Source: Diospyros lotus (lineage: Eukaryota; Streptophyta; Magnoliopsida; Ericales; Ebenaceae). Taken from it: a stretch of DNA of 64,000 bases. Made by a program: the position numbers and the translations under genes. Within the stretch, counting starts at the first letter, position 1. Each line of letters begins with the position of its first letter. The notes below the pieces were generated by a model, which was not told the origin of the DNA, searched no databases, and saw only the letters and a program-made list of their open reading frames with translations. Shown piece after piece: positions 1 to 13,340 of the stretch. The DNA is taken from assembly GCF_014633365.1 (NCBI RefSeq), contig NC_068350.1, forward strand, positions 2,051,001-2,115,000. Reading direction: 5' to 3'.

Positions 1-1775
1 GCATTATTCTAGTGGTTTTTTCGAGCAGGGCAAGTAGTCTGCAGCAGAACGGCTTTTGTTTCTTTTTCCTTTATCATGGATAGGTGCACACTCCATCTTT
101 TCGTACTTTGCATATATTTTCATTTTTGGTTGCACCATTTTACTCAGAATTAGTATTTATTTTCTGTTTAAGGTGAAACTGAATAGAATTTAAATCAAAA
201 GTCTTCAACTGTTTAGTAAGAACCTAATTTTGCTTCTGAAAGATTGTTTCTTCACTTCCCTTTTGAACTGAAGCTTGCTATTGGGGTGATTATAAAACTG
301 GTGCCTTCAGCCCTATGTTTCCTCCCCATGATTCAGTACTTATTTTATCTGTGGTCGCAGAATAGGAAGTGTAAATGGGAAACAAAAGGGGAAATGTAAG
401 TGGAATGGGGAAACCAAAAATATAGGGGAAACAGGAAATAAGAAAGCAAGTTAGAATTGAATGAGAAACCTTATAAGCATCTTATAACTTATGAATACTA
501 AAAGGAAATCTGGGGAACTTTATCTGAAAGCTATCAAAATAATCAGTGAACCACTGGGATCTTTCCATTTTTAATTATAAACTGCAATGACATCATGAAT
601 TACTATGCTTATGGATTGAGTAATTCCCTCAATGCTTCTAGTGTTGAAGGTCTTCCTCTCATTTACAGCCAGTTACAAGTCCTGATAAAGGAGAAGTGTT
701 GAGTTAGGTAGTTGACAACCAATATAGAACTCATTGGATCAAAGCATCATGTATTCTAGACAAATTTGGATTTAGAATTCATGTAGCCAGCCTTGCCTAG
801 TGGGATTAGGGCTTTTGATTGTTGTTGTTGTAGTATTAACTGAAGGAAATATAAATTCAGCAGAGAATTTCAAGTTTCTCTTGGATCTTTTTAACGTTTA
901 TTTTGGTATTCAAATAAGTAACTTTAGTGTTTCCATCGAGTTTCTTGGACATTTTCCAATAGTTTACAGAGCATTTCCCTGTGAGTTTTTTAAGTTTGAA
1001 AAGAGTACAGTACCAGTACTGGAAACTGTGATCTTTGGAAGCATGTTCTCTCGTCCAAATATTATAAATTCCTGGCTCCGCCCATCTACCAAAATTTTGT
1101 TACAGTTATTGCTGTGCTTGTTCACCTTGTCCTTTAAATGCCAATACTTTGAGAAAGAAAGCATAGTTGCATCAATAGCATGATGTTGGCACTTGGTTAA
1201 CCTGGAACAAGCTACTCCTTTGCACATGCCAGAGCAGACAAGAACATGCTGCCAATTTATTTATTTATTTTTCATGCCTTTAACTTTCTGTCCTTAGTAT
1301 CTTATGATATACACGTTCTTATTCTTTGTTTCTTAACCTTTTCTAACATTACAGGCAATGGCTGCACTTTTTACCTTAATTTTTTTGCAGTTTTCTGTAA
1401 ACAGATAGATGAGTTGGCTCTTTTAAGACTGACTCAATACTATTTCCTTACCTGCCATTTTAATCTTCACTTACTAACACCATATTGGAGCAGTGTTTTG
1501 ACAAAGTAATGAGAAGAATTCTATCAACCCATTTCCTACCAGTTGAAGCTTTTGAGACAATCATTGACTTAGCAAACTTCATAGCATTTTCATCCATGTT
1601 TTTGAGAGATCAATGGCATATCATCAATTCCAACCATATCCAGTATGCTGTACTGGCTGGAACTTTTTGATGCATATGCCATCTTGCTCTATGTTACTCC
1701 TGACAGCACTTGTATCTTCTAGTGGATAAATCAAGAAGCTCATGCTTTTCAGTATTCTTTTTTTTTTTTTTTCAG
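1..1775 (+). other. Intron of the gamma-adaptin gene, left part
   Basis: No adaptin exon is visible before the acceptor at 1774-1775, which follows a long T-run. The stretch is AT-rich non-coding sequence; its only recognisable content is an RTE-type LINE 3' tail near 770-830. The short open frames here have no recognisable protein. Confidence 0.7.
768..833 (+). mobile_element. RTE-clade LINE 3' tail (remnant)
   Basis: The motif CATGTAGCC, then a TGGGATTAGGGCTT-like block and a short run of TTG repeats, is the typical 3' terminus of plant RTE LINEs. The same terminus follows readable RTE protein at 62440-62490 and 62850-62900. No coding part is left here. Confidence 0.6.
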
Positions 1776-4597
1776 GATTCAGATGCTTCTATTCGTAAAA
1801 AGGCCCTTGAACTTTTGTATCTTCTCTTGAATGAAAGCAATGTAAAACCTTTGACAGGAGAGCTTATTGAATATCTGGAAGTAAGCAGTGAAGAATTCAA
1901 AGAAGATCTTACCTTGAAAATTTGCTCCATCATTGAGCAGTAAGTAGAATCTATCTTATTTAAGACTCTGTAATCATCTTCCTTTTTGATAACTTGCAGA
2001 GTGGTTACAAATTTCTGCCTATGATGGGCTTGTATTATGTAATAATATCATGTGGTCATGCTAAAACATCATACCCCTGAAAGAACGGAATTTCATACCT
2101 TTTAGCAGTAGTAGTTATGGCCAGAGAATTCAGCATTTTTATTTGTTGCCCTTTTCATTATCTTCTTGTAGATAATATTATTTCCATTTTTTATCTTCAT
2201 TGTTGGGTATATTCCTTTATCACAATAAGTACAATCTTTACTTTCTAACTATGTCTTTTGGCAACAGCCTCATTTGCAATATATGGCAGTGTAGTATGAT
2301 TGGTTGTCACAATGAATCATTGGAGCATATTGAACAGACTCTTCTTTTCTAAATTATTTTCTAAAGTTTGGCTTGTTCAATTTCTTGTCTTCTGCTACAG
2401 GTTTCCCATGGAAAAAATTTGGTATATTGATCAGATGCTCAAGGTTCTCTCTCTGGTATGAATGATAGTGCTGGTTGTCCTATTTATTGCTTGCATGGTG
2501 TATGTTTGATGCTTGCCCTTATACTTCCTGTTTTTCCATTGATTGCATTCTTCTTCTTTTGGGGGAGGCACCAAAAGAAGAAGAATTTTTTAGGTTGTCC
2601 TCTTCTCTCTCTCTCAACTGAGGTACCAAGTTTTCTGGAAATCTGGAAAGATATTTATCTCTAGGATTGTTGAGGGATGGAACTGACTGAGCAAAACTGG
2701 CCATGACATGGAACCAACCATGTGCAAACTGTGAAGTCTCTTGTTATACTATACATTACTAAATCTAGCCTCACCTAAGTACAAGAAAAGCTGTATTGAA
2801 ATCATGTGATTTGGTGGCTCCAACTTAAGCTTGTTTGTTAACCTGAGACCATGTATGTCCTCTTCATGTGGTTTGGTGGTTCCAACTTGAGCGTGATTGT
2901 TAACTTGACATCACGTGTTTCTCCTCTTTCTGAAAAGATTTATTCTCTATAATTGGGTTAAGGGATGAAATTGATTTAACTGCCAGACTTGGTACAACAT
3001 GGAGCTGACTAGGTGTGAAGTCTCTTCTTATATTGTTAGTAATATGAAAGTTAACCTCAGCTAAGGACTATAAAAGCTATATCAATCATGTGCTTTTGTG
3101 GCTCCAACTTCAGCTTGTGCTTTATTATTTCACCCAATACCTGTTCCTGCATTTCAAGGCCTCCAACTGAGCATGTTTGCAATTCTTCTGTTCTTACTAT
3201 GACAAAATAAGAGATCTGTTGGGGGTGTTGAGGTTCAGTTCTTACTTTACTATGGACCATTTTTTATTTCCTTATCTGTTTGGTGACCTTGTTAACTTTT
3301 ATGAAGGCTTTGGGCATCCTTGTAGATTTATATGGGTTAGGTATGGTTTTTGTAAACCTCCCGTCTATGAGTTTCCTCCCTTTTTGGTGCTTTTGTTGGT
3401 TTGGTAGAACCTTTATGTTCAAAAAAAGAGAAAATTTACTAAAATAATAAACAAATCTGAAGTGGTCCATAACTTGAACAAACTGCAATTAGTAAATGAA
3501 TCAATTCTCTAAAGCAATTCAGATAGTGGGCATCTGATAATCAATATAATGAAGAGAACTTTTGAGTGTCATAATATAGTAGTGGCAAACTTTTCACCCC
3601 AATAACATAGGTTAAATTTCAAATACCCTCACTGTCTAGTCATACAAAGTCTGTATAGCACTGGCCATGAGGTGAGGTCTCCTATATGCTAGGCATTTTT
3701 GGTCTAGATGGCAGGTTTTTATTTTCAGATGGTTATGTGATGTTTAGTTTCTGCGAAGTGATAAATTAATTGGCAGACTTGCTGCTACACTTAAGGAACA
3801 TGGAATTGTCAATGATAATGTTGACTGAATACCTTTTGTATTATCTTCTACATTTAATTATTATTTATTTATTTATTTTTTGGGTACAAGTTCACAACAA
3901 AGCAGCAGATTGAAGACCATTGCATGATTCTATTGATTGAGTGCATGTCATCAACTATGCTGCTATGGCTCTAAACTTCCTTTTCAATAGAAAGTTCTTA
4001 TGATTTCTGAAAGTTTCCTCATGACTACTTTTTCATTGTCTTTTGAATTATTCCCTTCAGTGATAGTATTAACCAAATAGCTTTTGTATTATCTTCTAGA
4101 TTGAAGTGTTATTTCTTTTCTGTACATGTTCACAATAAAACAGCAGAGTGACAACTGTAGCATGCTTCTATTGATTGAGACTTTGAGTGCATAAAGGTCA
4201 CCAATTGTGCTGCTATGGCTCAAAGTTCCGTTCTCACTAGAAAGTTCTTGTCATTTCTTAGAGCTTCCTCATGACTATTATTTTATTGCCTTCTGAATTA
4301 TTCCTTTCAGCTTTCCTTGATGTAAGGGGTGTCGCATTTGTTGAGTAGTTATCCTATTCCATGCTTACTAGGCAGGTAACTTTGTAAAGGATGAAGTTTG
4401 GCATGCCCTAATTGTTGTGATAACCAATTCTTTAAACCTTCATGGATATACAGTCCGGTCTCTCTACAGAGCAATGAAAACATCAAGTGAACAGGTATTT
4501 AGCCATTTTATTATAATGTAAGAGTTTGTGATTATAGTTTGTTGAGTAATTAGCTGGATTATGATTTTGATATTCTCATCAGGCAAATCTTGTTCGG

Positions 4598-4632
<35 letters not shown>

Positions 4633-7600
4633 TTTGGTTAATAAAACTGGAATGCTTGATGTAGAGGAACCAGTAACTGTAAGATTTCTTCTACAGATTT
4701 TTCTCAATTGAGATTTTATTCATTCTCACATATGTAATAATCAGGAACTGATTAGCATATTGCAGAAATAGAAGATACAGTTTTTGTCATCTTTCCTGGT
4801 TCTGTGATGTGTCATAGAAATGGAAGCAGTTATTTATTGATTTATAAACAAAAGTTAGTAACATGTTAAACTACAACTTCTAGATTTTGCTGCCTTTAAA
4901 AATCTCTTATTGGTGGTTTCATTTCTATGACCCAACATTTCAGTTGAGTTCTTCAACAGATTTGAGAAAATATCTGTTTGAAATTTGTCATCAAATTTAC
5001 CTCAGATATGATCTGGGGAGGGTTAAGATTTCTTCTGCTGCCTTATGTTGAAGATTTCATAGCTTTCTGTTCCTTCTTTTCCCTAGCCCTGTTGCAGACA
5101 TGGCCCAATTATTGGACGGAGGACAGGGGAAATCTCATCCTCACTCTGTTACTGTGTGACCATCACATTAAAGTTCTTAAATATGTAATATTCATACTTT
5201 GTACCATACCTTTTGTTCTCTTTCTTAGGCTTTATTATGGCCTAATTTATCCTTGTACCATCTTGCAAAGATTTTCCATTGGTCCTTCTTGACTGTCCTG
5301 TTATGTTGTTAATGCAAAGATTTAGCTGCTCCATTGGGGTGCATGGTTGGCATTTTGCCTTTCTTTTGTTTTGCTTTGCCACTTGCTGCTTCCTTTAAGG
5401 CCAAAGAAGTCTCAAACGGGGTTTTGAGAGATTCAAGAGAGACTATAGCCTATTGGGAAAGTAGCATCTTCTGAAAGTGGTTGTCATAATGTTTCTAAGA
5501 GTACTTTCTCTAGTTTTCCTACTCATGGTGTGTCTCGTTTTACTGCTACTACTACTTCTGTTCTGTATCTAGTAGACTTGACAAGTTACTTGGGACACAT
5601 TTCGGAATTGTTGTTGGTTTTGAAATTAATTACCATTTGATAAGTTGGAGTACAGGGTGTGTTGGGTGATAAGAATCTTGGGTTGTTCAATAATGCCCTT
5701 TCATCAAGTAGTTGTGGTGGTTGCACCTGAGGATAACCTTTATCGGAGGAAGGAGGTGGGCTAGGATACGTGCAGTTGCGGATGGTGGTCAATGGGGAGC
5801 AATAGGTTCTCACATGTGATAGGGTTGTGGAAAGATATTATGAGGGTATGAGATGAGTGCATCGTGCGTGGTACTTGAAAAAATCTCCCTATCTGGGGTT
5901 TTGTATGTACTATTGTAGGTGCATGGTACTTTGAAAAAATCTTGAACCTTTGAAGAATTGGTAATGGCCTAGTCCTCCAGATGATTCATCATGCTTGTAT
6001 GACTGAACATGGTAGCAAACAATTTGGACAGACTTGGGTGTGATAAACATGGTTTCAAGGTTACCTGGCGCAGGTCGTGTGTAGCCAAGAGTAATTGGCC
6101 AGTGTCCGAGCACATTCCCAAGCCTGACAATAAAACAGTAACCAAAAAATAACCAGTGTCCTATGGGAAGCAGCATAGTTTGTCTGAAGGCTTGCAGTTA
6201 GCTGAGGATACTGAATACCAAGCTTGTTTGCATTTTCACATTAGCATGGTGATTGATTGAGAATTTTATGCATCTAGCTAGGTTTGTAAACTGGAGATAT
6301 TTGAGATCAATGCTTGATGGATATTAACCTCTAATAGCACACCAACTTCAACCGCATCATGATGCAGACATTAAGAGAGCCTTTTAGAGAAATACCCCTT
6401 CCTCTCTTTTTCTTACCCACAACTTTTTCAATTATGCTCCTTGATAAATGATGAAATGAGACAAGGCACAGCCTCATCTCAATGTTGTCTTCTGTCAATC
6501 TATCATTTCTTTCCTCTTCTTGCAGCTGTTTTTTATTTTATGAATGTGTACTTCTAATCTATACTTTTTATTTTACTAATTTTCTGTAATTGTTTGATGG
6601 ATAGTCCTACAAGTTAATGACATGAGTTGGAAGACACGAACAACTAGGCACTAGTGATGATATATAATGTAACTTTTCCATTTCTAGTTTCTTCTCGGAT
6701 TCTGTTTAACAGGCCAAAACTAACTCCAATGACTTTGCCTTTTAGTCCTGGTCTTCTTGAGAAATCATTTGGGTTCTGTTTCATTTTTCCTCTTGAGCCA
6801 CGCTATTTTTGACAAAGGGGCTAACACAATGTATTGGTGTCAGATAAGTATCTTGTTTAAATTATCATACTAATCAAACAATTTTTATCATGAAAATGGA
6901 ATATTTTGTAGCCAAAGCTGCATGCCTGGATCTGTTAGAATTTATAACTTATTCTGGTACATCTGCTTTATGGCATACTATTCTCTCTTGGAAGGACGTG
7001 ATCGGCTTTACTGTTCCATGCAGGTAACAGAATCTGATGCTTTGGATGTCATAGAGACAGTTATGAAGCGCCATAATTCTGATCTCACCACTCAAGCAAT
7101 GTGTTTGATTTCTTTGATGAAGCTTTCTTGTCGCTTTCCTTCTTGTTCGCAGTATGTTTTAGTCTTTCATTTCTTAATTATCAGTCATATCTATCACATG
7201 CAATTTTCCAGATCTATATTCTGCCTGTGTTCTAGAAAATGCCAAGACAAAGGGTTCTAGTTGGGTGTATCTGAAATAGCATTACTCAAGTTAGTGCGAG
7301 GATCTGGAGCTCTTTGGTTTACTTTAATGACAATTCTAGTTGGATCTTTGGTTTCCACATTGTCATTGCTTTACAGTCTCCTTTGTCCATTTTTTTTTTC
7401 CATTTTTTTCTCTCAGTTTTTTGACTGGGGATGTCCTTTATCAATTAAGTATTATTACAGAGGAACTGCTTAAAGGAAATGAGTTACTATACAAAAGATG
7501 GGCAATCCTTAAATAAAGAAAGAAAAAGACCATCCAAATTGAAGCCTTTGCATCTTTTGGCGATAGTGCATTCAAAAGTCTCGCAAGAGAGGAAAAGGAA

Positions 7601-10600
7601 TAACATAGAGTGCCCATTAGCCACAAAAATAGACAAGGAGAATAGCATGATCAAATTCTCCAAGCCATATTTTTCTGGCCAAAGACACCACTGACAATAA
7701 TTTCATGACAACCTGGGCAATTCTAACCCAAAGATGGCATCAAATCTAATATCCAACCCGACATCCTGTGTAATGTCCAGAGTGAATGGGACTTAAAGTC
7801 TCCCTAGCAACCAGGCAGTGTTGGAGCGAATGTTGCACTCTCTCAACACCTTCCGCATAAATCAGAGTTATTAGAACCCCCATCTAGATTGCACAGTTTT
7901 TTAATATCTCCAAATCCTTTTCTGGGAAAATTGACTCAGATTCTGTACAGAATCTATTGGAAATTGGATTTTATGATTCTCATGTAGAACCTTATTGGAT
8001 CATAGATCTTCATCCTATCCTATATAATTCTGAATGTTATTTTGCTTAATAAATTGAATTTTTTCATTTTTATATTTGGCATGGTACTCATTTGCATAGT
8101 TTCAAATCATATAAAAATAAATCATATTGAATCAGATACAAGGAAGAGAAGATAAATTGTTATACTAAGGAACATCATACAATTCAAGCATTTTCATCCC
8201 TTCCTCTAACCTGTTTACTCATCAACTATGGATTGTCAACTTCTCTCCTTCATGCATTGTGTACACGTGCACATGCACCTTATCCAGGGGATCATTCAAC
8301 TTTAATTTTTTATTTATTTTCTTTTCAATGAATGGAATTGTTAAAATCTACTTTTTCAGTCTTCATTTATATTTGTTGAAAAATTGTTCTTTATTGTTTC
8401 TGTTTACGTTTATTTTCCATCCTTTCATATCCTATGTTTAATATATTTTTCACTCAGTTTTATTGGTCTATATGACTGCATTATATATCTATGTAGGAGG
8501 ATTAACAGTATAATTGTTCAATATAAAGGAAGCTTAGTGCTTGAACTGCAACAGAGATCAATTGAATTTAATTCTATCATCAAGAAGCATCAGAACATCA
8601 GGTACGTGTACATTGCTAAAATGTCTGCTCTTCAGCCTGTTCCTTTTCCCCTCTTATATGTTACCTTTGCAAACTCAATCTAGTTATCTGTATACATCTG
8701 ACAAAGCAGCTGGCTGTGTGTCTCCAGGCCTGTACTTCTCGAAAGGATGCCAGTTCTGGATGAGGCAACTTACAGTGGAAGGAAAGCTGGCTGTTCTCCA
8801 CAAACTGTCTCAGTGTTAAGTGGAGCTCCACTTAATCAACCAAATGGAGTTGCAAAACCTACTCCAGATTCTCTTGTTAATTTACTAGACATAAATTCAG
8901 ATGAGACACCAGCACCTAGCTCTTCTGGTGACAATTTTCTTCAGGATCTTCTTGGGGTAGGATTATCACCAGCTTCATCGCAACCAGGTTAGTTATGGGA
9001 TAATCAAGGCGAAGTTATTATATAAATAACAGTCATATTTTCCTACTAGTCTTGCCACAGAATATGCTAGCTTTAGCAATTTGTTTTTTGTTTTACAACC
9101 TGCATCTTGAAAAGAATTAGACTTCTTAAAATTATGGCATCATGTAAGATTCTGATTGATTTTCATTCTTTTCAGTGTTACTATGATTCAAACTCATTAA
9201 CAAACATTTGCACTGAGCATTGGTACAACCATTGATTTGAGTTGTTCTTTTCTCTAATTTATTTTAAACTAGAGTCTAGAGCTGGTGGCAAGTTATATAG
9301 ATTGTAATTTTAGTAAAAATAGAAGTGTAGATGTTATTATGGCGAGACTTGAAAATCAAGTCATCCCAAGAAAATGTCAGTTTAGCTATCACAAATTAAT
9401 TTTTCAAAAGGATGAGGAGGGATTATTAAGGATATTACTCATAAATCAAGGCAGGATGGTTTAAATCAAGAATGTTTCCAGTGTTTTATGCAATTGTAAA
9501 ATCCTTTTAAAACTAAAAAAAAAAAAAAAGTGTTATTGGATGGTTATGAGACTATCTTTGTTATATGGCATGGAATGTTCAATTAAGTACCAATGTAAAA
9601 AATATGAGTATAATTGATATGAGGATGTTTTAGTGGATGTATGGGCATACAATTAAAAAAAAAGACAAATAGAAATGAGATTATTCATGATAAGGCCGGA
9701 ATGGCACCTATTGAACATAACATGTGCAAGGCACCATTAAGTTAGTTTGGGTATGCAAGAAAAAGACAGCTAGACACTCCTGTGAGAAGAGTGGACTAAT
9801 TTGTAGCAAAAAAGGTAGAAGAAAATCAAGAGAAACTTGGTATAAAACTCTTAGGCATTAAATAAGATATTATGGCTTATATAAAAGACATGGTCATAAA
9901 CAGAAATGATTAACGAGTTAGAATCCATATATTCAACCCACTTCGTGGAATTAAAGCTTGGTGTATTGTTGTTGTAGAGAGATTGCAGGAAGTTGGGTTT
10001 TTGACTGATTGGAGTCTCGGTAGCCACAACCATATTTTTTTGTTATTTAAAATTCTGATGAATTTGTACTTCCAATTATAAACTTATCATTTCATCACTT
10101 ACATGTTTAAGCTTCTGGCACATTGGATGATGGGTTTGTTGCAGATTATTGGGAAATGTTCCTTGGGTAAAAACTTTAGAGCTAGTAGTTTAATTGGTTG
10201 GTTTTTGGTTAGGCCAGCTACAGTCCTAAATGGCTGTTTTATTAACAACTATGATCATTTGTTGCCCTTGAACTCTTTAAGATCTGAAGAGCTTTGGAAT
10301 TAAAAAAGTTTGATGCTAGGGCCATATATTCTGCTTGCTTTTTCTTTTTAAAAAAATGGTAGACTCGCCAATGCTCTCACATGCTGCTGAGTTCACAACT
10401 ATGTAGCCAGACTTCATCCACTGAAATTAAGAGCTTAAGCAACTTGCCCTCTGAACATTTCTTTATTCTACTGCTGAGAATGCATATTATTTTGTTGATG
10501 TGTATGGTTTTTAACTGCTAGTTCAGTTATATGTTCTTCCGAATGGTACTTGTGGAAACTTCACTTGAAATTGCTTTGATATTTGTATCTCCAGTCTTTT

Positions 10601-13340
10601 CTCTTTTATTATCTTATCAACAGCTTGATGTGATCCTAATTGTGGTTAAGTCACTCTATATTGATTTCTAGGTACCGATCAGGCTCAAAAAAGTGGTACA
10701 GACATTTTGTTGGATCTTTTATCGATTGGAACACCTTCAGATCAAAGCAACACATCTCAATCTAGCCTTTTGCCCTCTATTCAAAGTAACAAAACCTTAC
10801 TTGGTACACTGGAGCATTCATCATCACCTTCTGAGCCTCCTGCACTAGCATCTTCTGATGGTGGTTCTTCTATGATGGATTTGTTGGATGGCTTTGCATC
10901 CAATCCAGCAAAACTTGGTATAGCTTTTACTAGTACTTGAACTTTTTTATCAAGTATATTTCATTCTTAAAATATTGTTACCTTTTTCTCTTAATAAACA
11001 GAAGACAATGGACCTGCTCATCCATCATTGATGGCATATGAGAGCAGCTCCTTGAAGATAATGTTCAACTTCTCAAAGCCACATGGAAACCTCCAAACAA
11101 CACTTATTGAAGCTGTTTTCACAAATAAATCACCTCATGCCTATACAGATTTTATTTTCCAGGCAGCTGTTCCAAAGGTAAGCTCCGACAGAAATTATGT
11201 TCTAAACTTCCTTTGTCCCCCTATTATATCTATTACAATTACACAGTTTGTACATGGGGTAGCACTTTGTTGGCCTTTTTGTAGAATTATCTATATTTGG
11301 GAAGCAAAATGTGGCCAAAGCAGTTTGTCCAGGCTTTCATGCATTTGCAATTTCCTTCCTGCAATGCACCTTGAGGTCAAAATATAGCTAGGTCCCATAC
11401 AAGGTATTATTTGCTTTGGTTTAGAGGCGTACACGGTTTTGTTCTAAAAAGGGCCCTTGTAGGACAGCACCAAAAGATGTGGCCAAACTTTGACCACTCC
11501 CCTTTCTTGTGAGAGCTGCCCCTTTCAGGACAAAATTGTGTGGCCACACCAATTTTGTGCACAACACAACCATATTTTAACTGCATCATATGGCATTGTC
11601 GATAGGAAACCCATACCAACCATCTCTCCCATAGACAACTCATGCTCAACTAGTGGGGGTTCGTTGTTAGAGAGAGACAATCACACGTCTTGTGAGTCAA
11701 GGGAAAGTTGTGCCTTTGTAACTAATGAGCCGCATCACAAGTATGGAATGTGGAAATTTGAACAATTTTGTAATTAAAGTATGGAATGTCTTTGCGTTTA
11801 TTAGCAGTCATTTCGGCCTTGAATTTTCAAGATACAACACTTCACAAGTCTCAAAATTCAATTTAGCACCAACTTTGAGCTTCTTCAAATGTAAAGTGCT
11901 TAAGCTACAATTTTTTGGTTTCTGAAGCTTAATAACGTGATTTTCTATTTGTTGGTTTGAATCAACAGTTCCTTCAACTGCACTTAGATCCGGCCAGCAG
12001 TAACACTCTGCCTGCAAGCGGCGGCGGGGTCATTACACAAAACATGCGTGTTGTAAACACCCAACATGGCAAGGTAATTCCCCCCCCCCCCCTCCCCTTT
12101 CTTCAGTCACTCATCTTTGTTACTCATCTTTGTGCATCCGTCATATTATATTTGACCTTAAACTTCACCTTTTAACCCCTGTGATTTACACCAGTTTTAC
12201 AGACATTTCCTTGGGTATTTTTTTTAATATTTTGAGTCCTTATGATTTATTTTTTCTATTTAAACGGTCCCTTTTGTTAGGTTAAAAACGCATTTAAAAA
12301 AATACTATAATTGAAAATACTAAATGTAAATCCGTGGGAATGCATGCAAAAATGATCTAAATCTCAAAAGGTCTAAAGTGAAATTTACCTTTATTAAACT
12401 TACCTTAGAAAGTGTTTTTTTTTTTTCTTATCTCATTCGCTTTATGTTTTCAACTGTTTTAAAGCACATTTGGTTGAGTGTTCATTTTCAATTTTAGTTT
12501 TCATTATTCTGGAAACAAAAAACTTCTAATGTTTGATTCCAAAAATTTGAAAACTTTTTGACAAATGAAAAAATGATATTTGTATATTTCGTTTTCAATG
12601 CTGTAGAATTCTCTCCCCTATCCTTACCACTGCTAGAGTCATCACCGACACTTGATCAACATCGAAGTTGAGCTGAAAATAACAAAGATCTATCTTTTGT
12701 TCTTTTCAGGCATCAAAAAAAAAAAAAAAAAAAAATGATGAATACATTCAAAATAATTACATATTTTCGTATTTTTAAGGGAAGCCCCGATTGAACACCA
12801 AAATAAAAAGAAAAACGAAAACTGAAAATTAGAATTATAAAACAAAAGGACGCTCCCAATGCCATCGCCCCTCTTGACCAGCAAGTTAAATGATATATCT
12901 TTGATTTTGCTGGTTCAGGAAGACAGACCTCAGGAATTTGTTTAGCTGATTTCTCTTTTTCTCGGGAAAAAGGAAGGGTTTCAAAAGTATAATTAGCTGG
13001 ATGAAATTCGTTGGTCCATCACCCTGGGAGGCCTATTTGCATATAATTTCAGTCTCAACAGTGAACACCTCGTTATTCGTTATTTTTAATAAAATTTTAA
13101 CATTATTATGTTAAGACCTCATTGGTAACGTTATAGTGTCATTATGGACGCATTTCAGCCATATGTTATGTCTCTCTCTCTCTCTCTCTCTCTCCTTAAC
13201 CATATAACACTGCATTAACGTCGCTCTTTGGGTCTCAGAAATCCCTTGTGATGCGCATACGGATTGGTTACATGCTGAATGGCAAGGATGTTAGCGAGGA
13301 AGGACAGATCAACAACTTCCCACGTGAATTGCAAGCTTGA
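1776..13340 (+). CDS. AP-1 complex subunit gamma (gamma-adaptin), 5'-truncated, 11 exons
   Basis: Large subunit of the AP-1 clathrin adaptor, which sorts cargo at the trans-Golgi/early endosome. Exons read from frame and GT-AG sites: 1776-1939, 2401-2455, 4372-4494, 4583-4678, 7024-7151, 8497-8601, 8728-8987, 10672-10917, 11002-11177, 11969-12073, 13239-13340 (TGA at 13338-13340). All phases join, giving 519 residues. The first exons carry the end of the alpha-solenoid trunk (KICSIIEQFPMEKIWYIDQM; ANLVRVAVWCIGEYGE). Exons 7-8 are the Ser/Pro-rich hinge with clathrin-box-like LLDI, LLDLL and MMDLLDGF motifs. The last three exons are the gamma-ear (FIFQAAVPKFLQLHLDPASS to INNFPRELQA). Plant gamma-adaptins are about 870-880 aa, so roughly 360 N-terminal residues lie upstream; 1-1775 is intron. 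Closest family member recalled is Arabidopsis gamma-adaptin 1. Introns carry old RTE pieces and tandem duplications but no exon is broken. Confidence 0.95.
2647..3126. repeat. Diverged tandem duplication in an adaptin intron
   Basis: Two similar blocks (about 2647-2845 and 2933-3126) share, in order, an AAAGAT-TTAT start, a GGGATG(G)AA segment, TGTGAAGTCTCTT, and a GTGGCTCCAACTT segment. An extra partial copy of the last segment lies at about 2867-2907. The blocks are diverged; a transposon origin is possible but not shown. Confidence 0.6.
3813..4310 (+). repeat. 248/250-bp direct tandem duplication with duplicated acceptor-like ends
   Basis: Copy 1 is 3813-4060 and copy 2 is 4061-4310, abutting exactly. 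Shared order: TTTGTATTATCTTCTA, TTCACAA, CTTCTATTGATTGAG, TGCTGCTATGGCTC, AGAAAGTTCTT, CTTCCTCATGACTA, GAATTATTCC-TTCAG. Each copy ends in a polypyrimidine-TTCAG, a splice-acceptor-like end. The acceptor I use for the next exon is further on (AG at 4370-4371). Confidence 0.85.
9610..9990 (+). mobile_element. RTE-clade LINE fragment (degenerate 3' reverse-transcriptase end)
   Basis: Nucleotide order matches the better-preserved copy at 62120-62480: ATGGGCATAC..AAAAAAAGAC, AGAAATGAGATTATTC, ATAAGGCCGGAATGGCACC, then CCTGTGAGAAGAGT, AAAAAAGGTAGAAG, and the terminal GGAATTAAAGCTTGGT plus TTGTTGTTG. Frames are closed by stops and indels. It lies in the adaptin intron upstream of the hinge exon. 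Confidence 0.7.
12140..12410. repeat. MITE-like imperfect inverted repeat in an adaptin intron
   Basis: The left side (ACCTTAAACTTCACCTTTTAA with GTGATTTAC following) and the reverse complement of the right side near 12360-12405 (AATTTCACTTTAGACCTTTTGAGATT) are similar in the same order, with a palindromic AT-rich centre. This is the look of a short non-autonomous DNA element; no target duplication was identified. Confidence 0.4.
13171..13194. repeat. (TC)12 microsatellite
   Basis: Uninterrupted TC dinucleotides about 45 bp upstream of the last gamma-adaptin exon, inside the polypyrimidine-rich end of the intron. Length variation could alter acceptor strength. Confidence 0.95.

Noticed and set aside
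800..1183. 127-codon open frame as a gene
   Set aside because: It starts in an RTE tail, lies in the adaptin intron, has no recognisable domain and overlaps another open frame on the opposite strand.
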